Shown here: one piece after another, positions 49,818 to 58,946 of the stretch
How the letters are laid out: the number at the start of each line of letters is the position of its first letter
Position numbering within the stretch: the first letter of the stretch is position 1
From: Flavobacteriales bacterium
GTDB lineage: Bacteria > Bacteroidota > Bacteroidia > Flavobacteriales_D > Crocinitomicaceae
DNA length: 64,000 nucleotides
Reading direction: 5' to 3'
NCBI GenBank assembly: GCA_015665275.1
Contig: JADFAL010000030.1
Location: 19,501 to 83,500, forward strand
Notes under the pieces: generated by a model
Seen by the model: only the letters and a program-made list of their open reading frames with translations
Told to the model about the DNA's origin: nothing
Databases searched by the model: none
Translations under genes and position numbers: made by a program

Positions 49818-50810
49818 TTGAGCATCGCTAAAGATTGGTTATCAGTTTTGTGCTATATTCAAACCATCGAAAGCGATTTGCGACATAAGAGGAAGCCAAG
49901 GGCTCGATTGTTTCTGGTTCTGAAAGTATTGCTGTTTTCCGGTGTATTGATGCTTCTTTGGTATCAATTGAATGGTGTAAAGAAAGAGGCGTGGGATGAA
50001 TTCGGTGTGAAACAACCATTAGCCTTAATTGGGTCGGTATTGCTTGTGATTCCGAATATTTGGGTTGCTTACGGAAAGTGGCTCATTACCTTGAAAACAA
50101 TTGAAATAAAGACAGATCAGCAAACGAAAATCCATGCCTTCTTTGCTGGGTTGGTAACCGGACTTCTGACGCCTAACATGATTGGAAATTTCATAGGTCG
50201 CTTCTATTATTTTGACAAAGAACATCGTGTAAATATTACTGCTTTCACAGTACTTTCGAATATTGGACAGTTTCTTGCGAGCATCACTTTTGGTGCAATT
50301 TCCGTTGTTTGGCTCGGCGAATTATTGGTTTGGCAGGATGAAGAACGATTGATGTACTTATTATTGATCATTGTTGTGGTAAGCTATCTATTTTACTTCT
50401 ACATCGATAACTTTCTTCGATTTTTCAAACGCATGAAATTCGGAGCATCGTTCAAAAAACTTCTGAAGAAAAGTCCGTGGTTTCGAACGCATATTTTGTT
50501 TTTGAGTTTCACCCGATTTGTACTTTTTACGCTTCAATTTTCATTGATGCTGGTTGCTTTCGGCGCAGAATGGAGTTTGGAATTAATCGCAGGGATTTGG
50601 CAGGTATATTTGTTGACAATGATTGCTCCTTCTTTGATTCTCGGGAAGGTCGGCGTGAAAGAATCCATCGCGTTGTTCGTTCTTGCAACCTTGGGAGTGA
50701 ATGAGGTAGCCATTCTTTTTGCATCATTGTCTATTTGGTTATTGAATACGGTTTCACCAGCTTTACTGGGATTATTAATTTGTCGTAACAGAACATGGAA
50801 ACAAGCATAG
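49818..50810 (+). CDS. Lysylphosphatidylglycerol synthase TM-like (UPF0104) membrane protein
   Basis: Multi-TM, GLLTPNMIGNFIGRFYYFD. Confidence 0.7.
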   Translation: MSIAKDWLSVLCYIQTIESDLRHKRKPRARLFLVLKVLLFSGVLMLLWYQLNGVKKEAWDEFGVKQPLALIGSVLLVIPNIWVAYGKWLITLKTIEIKTDQQTKIHAFFAGLVTGLLTPNMIGNFIGRFYYFDKEHRVNITAFTVLSNIGQFLASITFGAISVVWLGELLVWQDEERLMYLLLIIVVVSYLFYFYIDNFLRFFKRMKFGASFKKLLKKSPWFRTHILFLSFTRFVLFTLQFSLMLVAFGAEWSLELIAGIWQVYLLTMIAPSLILGKVGVKESIALFVLATLGVNEVAILFASLSIWLLNTVSPALLGLLICRNRTWKQA

Positions 50811-51913
50811 AGTGGATCAATTATTTCCTTTGGGCATACGGGATGTTTTTCGCCCTGATTGCGCTCTTTGGTTTTTCTTTGCAACGGAACAAAGAACGCG
50901 GTTATTCAGAAGGGGAGAAGATTTCTGCCGATGAGGTTACCCTCTTAATTCCCTTCAGAAACGAATCGAAGAATTTGCCAGCTTTGTTGGAGAGTATTTC
51001 GAAACTATCTTTATTTCCAGCGGAGATCATTTTCATTAACGACCATTCAGAGGACGATTCGGTAAACCTTATACAGGTGAGCATGGAGGGGTTGCCAATT
51101 AAAATTATTCATGCCTGCGAAGGAAATAGTGGGAAAAAGAATGCCATTCGAGAAGGCGCTGTCCTTGTGGAAACAGAATTCACCTTAACATGGGATGCTG
51201 ATGTGGTTGTAGATGAGAACTATTTCAAAGTATTGGAGCGATTGTCCAAAGCAGATATGTACGTTTTGCCAGCCATTTTTTCCTCGAAGTCATTTCAACA
51301 GCATTTGTTCACGTTCGATGTGGTGGTGGCCAATGCAGTTAACACGGGATTGGCAGGTTGGAGAAGGCCCATTTTCGCTAGCGGAGCCAATTTATTGTAC
51401 CGTTCTCGTAAGTTCGAGGAATTGGATTCTATTGATAAACACGCTCATATTTCAAGTGGCGATGACACTTTTTTACTGCGCGATTTCACTAAGAACAAGG
51501 CGAAGGTCCGATTGAGTACCGAGCCGCAACTGGCAATTACTACATCAGCACCTACCACAATCAAAGCATATTTTTCTCAGCGTCTTCGTTGGGTAAGTAA
51601 AACGAATGCCTTGGGGGATTGGCTTAACACCTTTATCGCAGTAAAACAGTTAGTATTGATGATCGCCTTCGTAACCTTACTAATTTGGACTTTGTTGCAA
51701 GGATTTTGGTTTGGATTGATCTACCTTATAGCCTGCAAAACAATGACAGATTTTCTTGTTTTTAGCGCTTACTTCAAACAAATTAAACGATCTGGTTTAT
51801 TGTTGATGCTGCCCTTTGCTGAAATTTGGTTTCCGATCTATTCAATTGTACTAGCGGCAATTATTCCTTTATACCGACCCAAATGGAAGGGGAGAACGAT
51901 TGTTTCAAGTTGA
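50795..51913 (+). CDS. Family 2 glycosyltransferase
   Basis: LIPFRNESKNLPALLESI...FINDHSEDDS...WDADVVVDENYF...QRLRWVSK. Confidence 0.88.
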   Translation: METSIEWINYFLWAYGMFFALIALFGFSLQRNKERGYSEGEKISADEVTLLIPFRNESKNLPALLESISKLSLFPAEIIFINDHSEDDSVNLIQVSMEGLPIKIIHACEGNSGKKNAIREGAVLVETEFTLTWDADVVVDENYFKVLERLSKADMYVLPAIFSSKSFQQHLFTFDVVVANAVNTGLAGWRRPIFASGANLLYRSRKFEELDSIDKHAHISSGDDTFLLRDFTKNKAKVRLSTEPQLAITTSAPTTIKAYFSQRLRWVSKTNALGDWLNTFIAVKQLVLMIAFVTLLIWTLLQGFWFGLIYLIACKTMTDFLVFSAYFKQIKRSGLLLMLPFAEIWFPIYSIVLAAIIPLYRPKWKGRTIVSS

Positions 51914-51978
51914 GAATACATTGAACAAAGATGTGCGGAACTTGTTGAAGTATCGAATTAATCGAATTACACTTTGTA

Positions 51979-52437
51979 CTACTTCGTGAATACGTGTTTG
52001 TAATACGGGTACTCCGAGCTTCCTTTGCTTATTGGTAAGTGCCAATCACTGGTAATTAGTGTATCTTCATTCACGCACCCTACAAGTGAATCACTTTCCT
52101 TGTTATTTGGAAGAATTTTGTATTTAAAACTGTTGTTCAAGTCCAAGCACAGTCCCGCTTTAAATTCAGGCAATACCAGGCGGTATTTTTCTTCTTCCGA
52201 ATTTTTAATTTGATAGATGCGCCCTTTTTCCTCAATGCGAATGCTGTAATTATCGGCATAGTTGGTTGCTGGAATAATGCTTGTAAGAACGGTGTCGTTG
52301 GCGCTGTCGTAGGTGTACTCGATAGAATACTGCCAGTTCCATGTTCCTTGCATTACAAGGCTGTCTTGTTCCAGTTTATCTTTGATACAAGAGGTTAGTA
52401 TAAGCATCAAAACGGCTGCGATAGAAATGTACTTCAT
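51979..52437 (-). CDS. Hypothetical lipoprotein
   Basis: Lipobox LILTSC. Confidence 0.6.
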   Translation of the reverse strand: MKYISIAAVLMLILTSCIKDKLEQDSLVMQGTWNWQYSIEYTYDSANDTVLTSIIPATNYADNYSIRIEEKGRIYQIKNSEEEKYRLVLPEFKAGLCLDLNNSFKYKILPNNKESDSLVGCVNEDTLITSDWHLPISKGSSEYPYYKHVFTK

Positions 52438-52608
52438 AGATGGGGTGTTAGGTTAAGTAGAACAAATTAGAGAGGGAGAAGGTTACAGTAGGTGTAGGTG
52501 CAGACAGATAATTTCGGAAATATTTTTAAACATTACTAGAAAAATCAATTATTCTAATTCGCGAAATGTCGAATTTGAGCATCTTTTATGAAATATTCGC
52601 GCACAAAA

Positions 52609-52632
52609 AAGGCTGTCCTCTAAGACAGCCTC
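52609..52632 (-). terminator. Rho-independent terminator after the DUF3127 gene
   Basis: GGCTGTC-TTAGAG-GACAGCC then TTTTTT on the minus strand. Confidence 0.8.
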
Positions 52633-52650
52633 TTAAAAAATCTATTTCCC

Positions 52651-53037
52651 TTAAAACGGCAAATCATCATCTTCTGATGCATCCGTTCCTCCGGAAGGCA
52701 TTGGAGATGCAGCTGGATCCAAATTCATATCTGAAGGTCCACCTTGAGGCATTCCCTGACCCATTTTCTCAATGCGCCATGCATCCAAAGTATTGAAGTA
52801 CTTCACTTCTCCCTGAGGGCTCGTCCACTCGCGACCGCGCAAGTTAAAAGAAACTTCTACCGTTTCTCCTTCTGTCATTCCGTCAATCATAGAACACTTG
52901 TCCTGAACGGCTTGGAACATGATATCCTGTGGATACATGCTTGAAGAATCTGTAATTACGAATTCACGCTTTGCAAACTTTTCGGTAACCTGAACTGTGT
53001 CTTTTATTACTTTAATTTGTCCTGTTAATTTGAACAT
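52651..53037 (-). CDS. DUF3127-family (ssDNA-binding-like) protein
   Basis: GQIKVIKDTVQVTEKFAKREFVITD; acidic DDDLPF tail resembling SSB. Confidence 0.85.
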   Translation of the reverse strand: MFKLTGQIKVIKDTVQVTEKFAKREFVITDSSSMYPQDIMFQAVQDKCSMIDGMTEGETVEVSFNLRGREWTSPQGEVKYFNTLDAWRIEKMGQGMPQGGPSDMNLDPAASPMPSGGTDASEDDDLPF

Positions 53038-53073
53038 AATTGCTTATTAGTTTATAGTTGTTGTTTGTGTTGT

Positions 53074-53970
53074 CTATCCATTGTTGAATGCCAATAATGT
53101 CATCCAAGCTTCGTTTAATTTATCTTCTTGCAAAAGAACCTTTGCTTTTACGTGCAATTCGCGCTCTAGTTGTGAAGGATTGTCTTCTAAAGATACGAAT
53201 AAATCACTCAATTCCAGAAGTTTGTGTTCGTTAACGTCTGTCTCGTTGGGGAATTCTACAATTCCTGCCAACTGCCCCAAATCGTTCGCAGAGAGTATTT
53301 CACTCGAGCGAATATCCTCGGGAATGGCGTCGTATCCAATTCCAACGCTTGTAATTGGTTTTGTGATTTCGAACATGGAATTTTCGTCAGCACGGCAATA
53401 CCAGTTGCCTCCCATTCGAGATACCAAATCAATTTTCTTTTGATCGATTAACCCGTTTTCGTCCAACAATTCTTCGCGAATATGAATGCGTTGAACTTCG
53501 CAAATCACCAAGTTTCCGGCACCTCCTTGATCACCTAATTCTTTTACTTCGATTACCTTGCATTCGAATTGTACAGGTGCTTCCGCAACGCGTTTCGGTC
53601 GGATGGTTTCCGATGGAATGCCGGTTAAACCAGACTTTACAAATTCATCTACTTCAGGATCGAAAGGAGAACTGGCCAAACTCATTTGTTGCACCATGTC
53701 GTAATTCACCACATTGATCACTACCTCAGGTACAACCTTTACATTGTTATAGGTGTCCTTTGTTGTATTCGTGCGTCCGCTTCTGGCTGGTGAAAAAATC
53801 ATCACAGGAGGATTGGCGCTGAATACATTGAAGAAACTGAACGGTGCCAAATTGTCGTTGCCATCTGCGTCCACAGTGGAAGCAAAGGCAATGGGACGCG
53901 GGCCCACAGCACCTAGCAAGTGCTTGTGAATCATTGGGACAGGAAGATCTTTCGGATCAAAAGTTACCAT
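53074..53970 (-). CDS. Flavin reductase family protein
   Basis: LLGAVGPRPIAFASTVDADGNDNLAPFSFFNVFSANPPVMIFSPA; start MVTFDPKDLP. Confidence 0.88.
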   Translation of the reverse strand: MVTFDPKDLPVPMIHKHLLGAVGPRPIAFASTVDADGNDNLAPFSFFNVFSANPPVMIFSPARSGRTNTTKDTYNNVKVVPEVVINVVNYDMVQQMSLASSPFDPEVDEFVKSGLTGIPSETIRPKRVAEAPVQFECKVIEVKELGDQGGAGNLVICEVQRIHIREELLDENGLIDQKKIDLVSRMGGNWYCRADENSMFEITKPITSVGIGYDAIPEDIRSSEILSANDLGQLAGIVEFPNETDVNEHKLLELSDLFVSLEDNPSQLERELHVKAKVLLQEDKLNEAWMTLLAFNNG

Positions 53971-54130
53971 ATCGTTCGTGCGTTGAATTGCAGAATGCAA
54001 AGGTAAGAGGAATTCAGGGCTTCTTCAAGCTGATTTTTGTCGACTTATCCACAAGTTATGGACAGTTGAACCCATTATCGAAATTCAAAAAAAATTAATT
54101 CGAGTCGTGTGTATTATTTAAATAAATCTA

Positions 54131-54138
54131 TATCTTTG
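54131..54138 (+). promoter_or_regulatory. -7 element TATCTTTG upstream of tRNA-Leu
   Basis: TAnnTTTG match. Confidence 0.55.
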
Positions 54139-54205
54139 CAGTCGCTTTCAGCGGAAAGCACAAAGGTTTCAAAACCTATAATTCCATTGGAATTATTGAT
54201 TTAAT

Positions 54206-54287
54206 GCGGGTGTGGTGAAATTGGTAGACACGCTAGATTTAGGATCTAGTGCCGCGAGGTGTGTGGGTTCGACTCCCTCCACCCGCA
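54206..54287 (+). tRNA. tRNA-Leu, anticodon UAG
   Basis: Acceptor GCGGGTG/CACCCGC, long variable arm TGCCGCGAGGT, anticodon loop TTTAGGA, T-loop TTCGACT; CCA not encoded. Confidence 0.95.
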
Positions 54288-54297
54288 CAAAAAAAAC

Positions 54298-54339
54298 AAT
54301 GGTGTAAGATCGTCTTATGCCATTTTTTGTTTAACACGA
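54298..54339 (+). terminator. Terminator-like hairpin between tRNA-Leu and tig
   Basis: AATGGTGTAAGA-TCG-TCTTATGCCATT followed by TTTT. Confidence 0.7.
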
Positions 54340-54354
54340 GTAAAGACTAGAGTA

Positions 54355-55710
54355 ATGAATGTAACTCGTCACGATGTAGATGCGTTGAACGCAAAACTTA
54401 CGGTAGAAATTTTGCCGGCTGATTACGAAAAGAAGGTGAACGATACCTTGGACAATTACCGTAAAACAGCACGAGTACCTGGATTCCGTCCCGGACATGT
54501 TCCAATGGGATTAGTGAAAAAGCAATACGGAAAAGCAGTTCTTTCCGAAGAATTGAACAAAGTAGTGAGCCAATCGTTGCAAGAATATATCTCTGAGAAC
54601 AAATTAGATATTCTTGGAAATCCTATACCAGCAGAAGGTGAGGATAGCTTCAAAGGGGATTTCGAAAATCCAGATACCTTTGAATTCTACTACGACATCG
54701 CTCTTGCACCAGAAGTGAACGTTCCGTTATCAGGAAAGAACAAGTTCGACTATGTTAAGGTGAAGGTTGACGATGCATTGATCGAGAAGCAAATTGAAGA
54801 TTTACGTCGCCGTTACGGAAAGTTGGTTTCCGGAGATAAGATTGGAGAAAAAGACATGGTTTTGGCTCAATTTGTTGAGTTGAACGATGACGAGACGATC
54901 AAGGAAGGAGGAATCTTGCACACTTCAACAGTTTCATTGGAGTTCGTTTCTAACGACAAAGTGAAGAAGTCATTGATTGGAAAGCAGATAGGCGATAAGC
55001 TAGTCGTAAATCCAAATGATGTTTCTCGTGGTGGCGCTGATACAGCAGCTATGTTAGGAGTTAAAGAAGACGAATTGGAAGGACTTTCCGATAAATTCCA
55101 AATGACGATCAATGAAATCAAAGTGATGGAGATGGCGGATTTGAACGAGGAGTTGTTTGACAAGTTGTTCGGTCCTGGAGCTGTAAAAGACGAGAAGGCA
55201 TTGCGTGATCGCGTGAGAAATGATTTGGATGGAATGTTCGTGAACGATTCTGACCGAATGCTGACGCGTTCTGTGTACGATAGCCTTTTGGAGAAAACAG
55301 AAGTTGAATTGCCGGATGCGTTCTTAAAACGTTGGATTCAATTGTCCAATGAGTCGAAGATCACAATGGAGCAAATCGAAGCGGATTACGAGAACTACTC
55401 AAAAGGATTGAAGTGGCAGTTGATTCAAAGTTCGATTTTCAAAGCCAACGATATCAAGTTGGAGAACGACGAGGTTATTGAATACACAAAAGGGTTGTTG
55501 GTAAACAACTATGCTCAGTATGGTATGCCCGCTCCTGAAGATGAGGAATTGACACAATCTGCGATGCAGGTATTGCAAAACCAAGAGGAAGCAAATAAGG
55601 TGTACGATATGCTTGCAGAACGCAAGTTGACGACTTACTTCAAAGAGACGGTAAAGTTGAACGAGAAGGAAGTTAGTTACGATGAATTCACCGAATTGGC
55701 TGCAAAGTAA
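54355..55710 (+). CDS. tig: Trigger factor
   Basis: MNVTRHDVDALNAKLTVEILPADYEKKVNDTLDNYRKTARVPGFRPGHVPMGLVKKQYG; the ORF-track start at 54259 lies inside the tRNA. Confidence 0.93.
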   Translation: MNVTRHDVDALNAKLTVEILPADYEKKVNDTLDNYRKTARVPGFRPGHVPMGLVKKQYGKAVLSEELNKVVSQSLQEYISENKLDILGNPIPAEGEDSFKGDFENPDTFEFYYDIALAPEVNVPLSGKNKFDYVKVKVDDALIEKQIEDLRRRYGKLVSGDKIGEKDMVLAQFVELNDDETIKEGGILHTSTVSLEFVSNDKVKKSLIGKQIGDKLVVNPNDVSRGGADTAAMLGVKEDELEGLSDKFQMTINEIKVMEMADLNEELFDKLFGPGAVKDEKALRDRVRNDLDGMFVNDSDRMLTRSVYDSLLEKTEVELPDAFLKRWIQLSNESKITMEQIEADYENYSKGLKWQLIQSSIFKANDIKLENDEVIEYTKGLLVNNYAQYGMPAPEDEELTQSAMQVLQNQEEANKVYDMLAERKLTTYFKETVKLNEKEVSYDEFTELAAK

Positions 55711-55732
55711 GCCGGTTTAAGAAAATAAGAAG

Positions 55733-55763
55733 AAAGCCCTGACAGAAATGTCAGGGCTTTTTG
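55733..55763. terminator. Rho-independent terminator with GAAA tetraloop
   Basis: AAAGCCCTGACA-GAAA-TGTCAGGGCTTTTT between convergent genes. Confidence 0.88.
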
Positions 55764-55764
55764 T

Positions 55765-56427
55765 TTATAGATTATCTAACTCAATAATACCGTGTTTTAG
55801 ACAATATATGATCATGCCTGTGGTGTTGCGTGTATTTGTTTTCTCTAGTAAATTCTTCTTGTAACCTTCTATGGTGCGCTGACTGAGGCACAAACTATCG
55901 GCAATTTCCTGTGCTGTTTTTTCATTACAAATCAACTCTAGCACCTCGTATTCACGTTCCGTAAAGGTGATTTGTTGATTGAGTTGTATAGGTTTTCGCT
56001 GCTTTACTTTTAATCCATTACGCATGATTTCTATGACTTTGTTGTCGTAGTAATGTCCATGTTCAAGTACCGCATGAATGGCTTTAGAAATCTCACTGAA
56101 TCCTACGTGTTTTAAAAGATATCCATGAGCCCCTTTTTCTATAAGGTGAAGAATTAAAGAAGGGTCTTCGTGCATGGATAGAATGATGACTTTTACAGGG
56201 ATATTTCGTGCTATAATTTCAGCCAGGGTCTCAATACCGTCCATTCCCGGCATATCCAAATCGAGAAGTAGCACTTCCGGAGTCGATGTTGATAAATCCT
56301 CCAAACAACTTACTCCGCTATTAGCAGTAAGCACTACGTCGAATGCATCTTTGGTATCCAAAAGTGCTTGCATTCCTTCACGAAATAAGTCGTGATCATC
56401 AACAATTCCAATAGTTATTTTCGACAT
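55765..56427 (-). CDS. NarL/LuxR-family response regulator
   Basis: Receiver VLLLDLDMPGMDGIETL, HTH LTEREYEVLELICNEKTAQEIADSLCLSQRTIEGYKKNLLEK-like region. Confidence 0.92.
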   Translation of the reverse strand: MSKITIGIVDDHDLFREGMQALLDTKDAFDVVLTANSGVSCLEDLSTSTPEVLLLDLDMPGMDGIETLAEIIARNIPVKVIILSMHEDPSLILHLIEKGAHGYLLKHVGFSEISKAIHAVLEHGHYYDNKVIEIMRNGLKVKQRKPIQLNQQITFTEREYEVLELICNEKTAQEIADSLCLSQRTIEGYKKNLLEKTNTRNTTGMIIYCLKHGIIELDNL

Positions 56428-56428
56428 T

Positions 56429-57202
56429 TTAAGTTGTTTTTGGAATAAGCAGAACTGTTATGCCAGGTTCGTTCGAAATAACGTTCAATTCAAAATTGAT
56501 CATTTCGGCGCGAGACATCATGCCTTGAAGTCCAAGTCCAATTCTTTCTGAGTTGGCAGTGAAGCCCTTTCCGTTATCATTAATTTCAATTGAGAATTGA
56601 TTGCCATGCGGTTGTAATTGAATTGCAATTTTAGATCCTTTTGAATGTTTCAGAGCATTGGAAAGCGATTCCTGAAAAATACGGAAAGCATGCAGTTCGG
56701 TGTTTCTATCAAATCGTTTTGAGTGCAAATTTGATTGAAATTTTATCTCGATTGTCGAATCTGGAATTTTACGCAGATAAGATTCAATGGCTTTTTCGAG
56801 TCCTAACTTTGCAAGTACTGGCGGAAACAAATTGTGGCTGATATTCTGGACAGATTCAATGGTTTCATTTAAAATTTCCATGGTAGACGTTATGGTTCCG
56901 GAATTTTCATCTTGAATACTGCCATCACTGCTTAAAATGATTTTTGCAATGGACAATTGCGCTCCAATTTCATCGTGCAGATTGGATGCGAACTGCCGCC
57001 TTTCTTCTTCTACAGCTTACAGCGTGGCATGGATCATGACTTTCTGGTGTTCAATTTGAACAAGTTGTAGTTTTTGACGTTGTGCGTTCACTTTTCGTTG
57101 ATAGAGCAACACAAACAAAATAATCGCCGTTGCAAGCACAAAGGCTAACAGCATTCCAGCAATAACTAGATCGATGAAGGCTGAATCCGTGGAGTTTTCC
57201 AT
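56429..57202 (-). pseudogene. HisKA_3 sensor histidine kinase interrupted by in-frame TAA
   Basis: MENSTDSAF...QKVMIHATL-TAA(57019-57017)-AVEEERRQFASNLHDEIGAQLSIAKI... in one frame; HATPase region intact. Confidence 0.85.
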
Positions 57203-57828
57203 AGGCCAATGCTAATCAGTAAATAGTAAAGAGTCATGAAAATCACGTGCATGACCCAAATGGTGATGTTTAAATTATACGATAATTGCGCTACATAACT
57301 GCTAAAGTAGAACAACAGTAGATTCGATGAAAAATAGAGAAGTGCGGCGGAATTGATCCAAAATAATGGTTGATTCCAGATATTAATTCCAGAAGATGTT
57401 TTCATAATAAAGCCATACATAAAAAGCGAAATGGCAATCATAACTGCACTTTCAATGGTTCTTGGGACCCAGTTCATTTCAAATGGGTTGTGAAACACAA
57501 ACGCCTGAACGATAACTATACAAGTAAACAAAGTTGTTAGTACTACTGCCCATTTTCTTAGGTTTCGTGTAAAATAGCTTGTGAAGTAAAAAATGAGCAG
57601 GGTAAACTCCAATATGCTATAGATATGTGAAACAAGAATGTTGTTCATTTGCTTGTTCCAGAGTATCGTTGAAACTATTTGACTGACACAGGCAATTCCT
57701 GTCAATACAACAATCCATTTTTCGTTAGCGGTAAACTTGACTTTCCTCAAACCAACAATCATTGCGAAAGCAATTGGAATGAAGGCAAGATTCGGGATGT
57801 AAAACAATATGTCCTTATCTATGTGCAC
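57166..57828 (-). CDS. Multi-TM (about 7 helices) membrane protein, possible sensor partner
   Basis: Hydrophobic segments along 220 aa; overlaps the start of the kinase gene. Confidence 0.6.
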   Translation of the reverse strand: MHIDKDILFYIPNLAFIPIAFAMIVGLRKVKFTANEKWIVVLTGIACVSQIVSTILWNKQMNNILVSHIYSILEFTLLIFYFTSYFTRNLRKWAVVLTTLFTCIVIVQAFVFHNPFEMNWVPRTIESAVMIAISLFMYGFIMKTSSGINIWNQPLFWINSAALLYFSSNLLLFYFSSYVAQLSYNLNITIWVMHVIFMTLYYLLISIGLWKTPRIQPSSI

Positions 57829-57843
57829 TTGAGCAGTTTGAAT

Positions 57844-58233
57844 TTATTCGTCCTCAGCGTACAGTGGACTGCTTCCGCATGTTTTAGGGCACGGCAAGGC
57901 AAAATCAAAAATCCCACTTCTTTCCGCTCCTTCAATTGGGTTGATAAGGTCTAATGAATCGTTGTCTCCGTCTCCGTATTTATCAACTCCCACGGCCAAT
58001 AGTTTTATGGTCCCATCTTCTAGCATAGCAGGATAGATTTTAATATGCGTTGCTTCCAACCAGTCTTCGTTTAGAATTTGCGTAAAATCATATTTACTGA
58101 ACATGAACGATTTCGCATAGGGATTTCCTTCCGCATCTGCTAGACCTTGCCATCTCGCTGTCATATCTTTTGCATCATCTAGAAGAACAGCGTTAAATGT
58201 TCCTTTGATTTTTTTGTCGTTTTGATCTCCCAT
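57844..58233 (-). CDS. Hypothetical protein
   Basis: 129-aa ORF, MGDQNDKKIKGTFNAVLLDDAKDMTARWQGL; no family recognised. Confidence 0.6.
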   Translation of the reverse strand: MGDQNDKKIKGTFNAVLLDDAKDMTARWQGLADAEGNPYAKSFMFSKYDFTQILNEDWLEATHIKIYPAMLEDGTIKLLAVGVDKYGDGDNDSLDLINPIEGAERSGIFDFALPCPKTCGSSPLYAEDE

Positions 58234-58498
58234 GTTTTTCTTTTAAAGGAATTAAAAATTGAGCACTCTTGGTGCATAATCGAGTGATTTTAGGTAATAA
58301 TACGGTGTAATTTCGGAAAATACGGTATTCGTTAATTTGCCAATTTTTACGCTGTTTTCAAGACTTTGACCTCTGTATGTTTGTGTTGTCGAAAGGATGA
58401 GAGGCCAGTTGCAATGAATCCGGAAGCTACGCTTGTTCTAACGGCTAAACGATTATTAACACATTGTCAGATCGAAAGAAATGACATTCTAAAATTCA

Positions 58499-58858
58499 AT
58501 GAAAATGGCAACTATGTACTTACAGTCAGTAGTTTGTATTGACACATCAGAATCAGGAAAAGACGAAGTTTATGTAAAATACAGCATCGATGGAGGCTCT
58601 TCAAAAACGTACCCGAGTTCAGGATACCACTCAATGAGCGGCGATGAATACAACCCTTGGTACACGAATCTAAAATTGGAGTTCGACAGCACCGTTGAAA
58701 TCAAATTGTATGACAAAGACGACGTATCGAGCGATGATTTACTAGGTTCTCATACCTATACTACGGATGATGCGCAGTATACGGAATCACAACTGGCGAT
58801 GAATTCGGATGAAGGATCTCGTTATGTATTGGTTACAGGACCTACGGTTAAGGGTTAA
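58499..58858 (+). CDS. C2-domain-like small protein
   Basis: VEIKLYDKDDVSSDDLLGSHTYT resembles the C2 loop DxDxxSDDxLG; no signal peptide. Confidence 0.5.
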   Translation: MKMATMYLQSVVCIDTSESGKDEVYVKYSIDGGSSKTYPSSGYHSMSGDEYNPWYTNLKLEFDSTVEIKLYDKDDVSSDDLLGSHTYTTDDAQYTESQLAMNSDEGSRYVLVTGPTVKG

Positions 58859-58876
58859 TTAAATTTAACCTTAGTG

Positions 58877-58910
58877 AAAACCGGGATTCTATTGAGTTCC
58901 GGTTTTTTTA
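58877..58910. terminator. Terminator between convergent genes
   Basis: AAAACCGGGA...TTCCGGTTTTTTT. Confidence 0.75.
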
Positions 58911-58946
58911 GTTTTGAACACTTGTTGAAGTTGGTATAGGTGTTTA

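Noticed and set aside
54259-54354. Extended trigger-factor start at 54259 in the ORF track
   Set aside because: The extension runs through tRNA-Leu and a terminator hairpin; the conserved N-terminus begins at ATG 54355.
58414-58542. 42-aa ORF MNPEATLVLTAKRLLTHCQIERNDILKFNENGNYVLTVSSLY upstream of the C2-like gene
   Set aside because: It overlaps the start of the better-supported 119-aa ORF and has no distinctive composition; likely chance.
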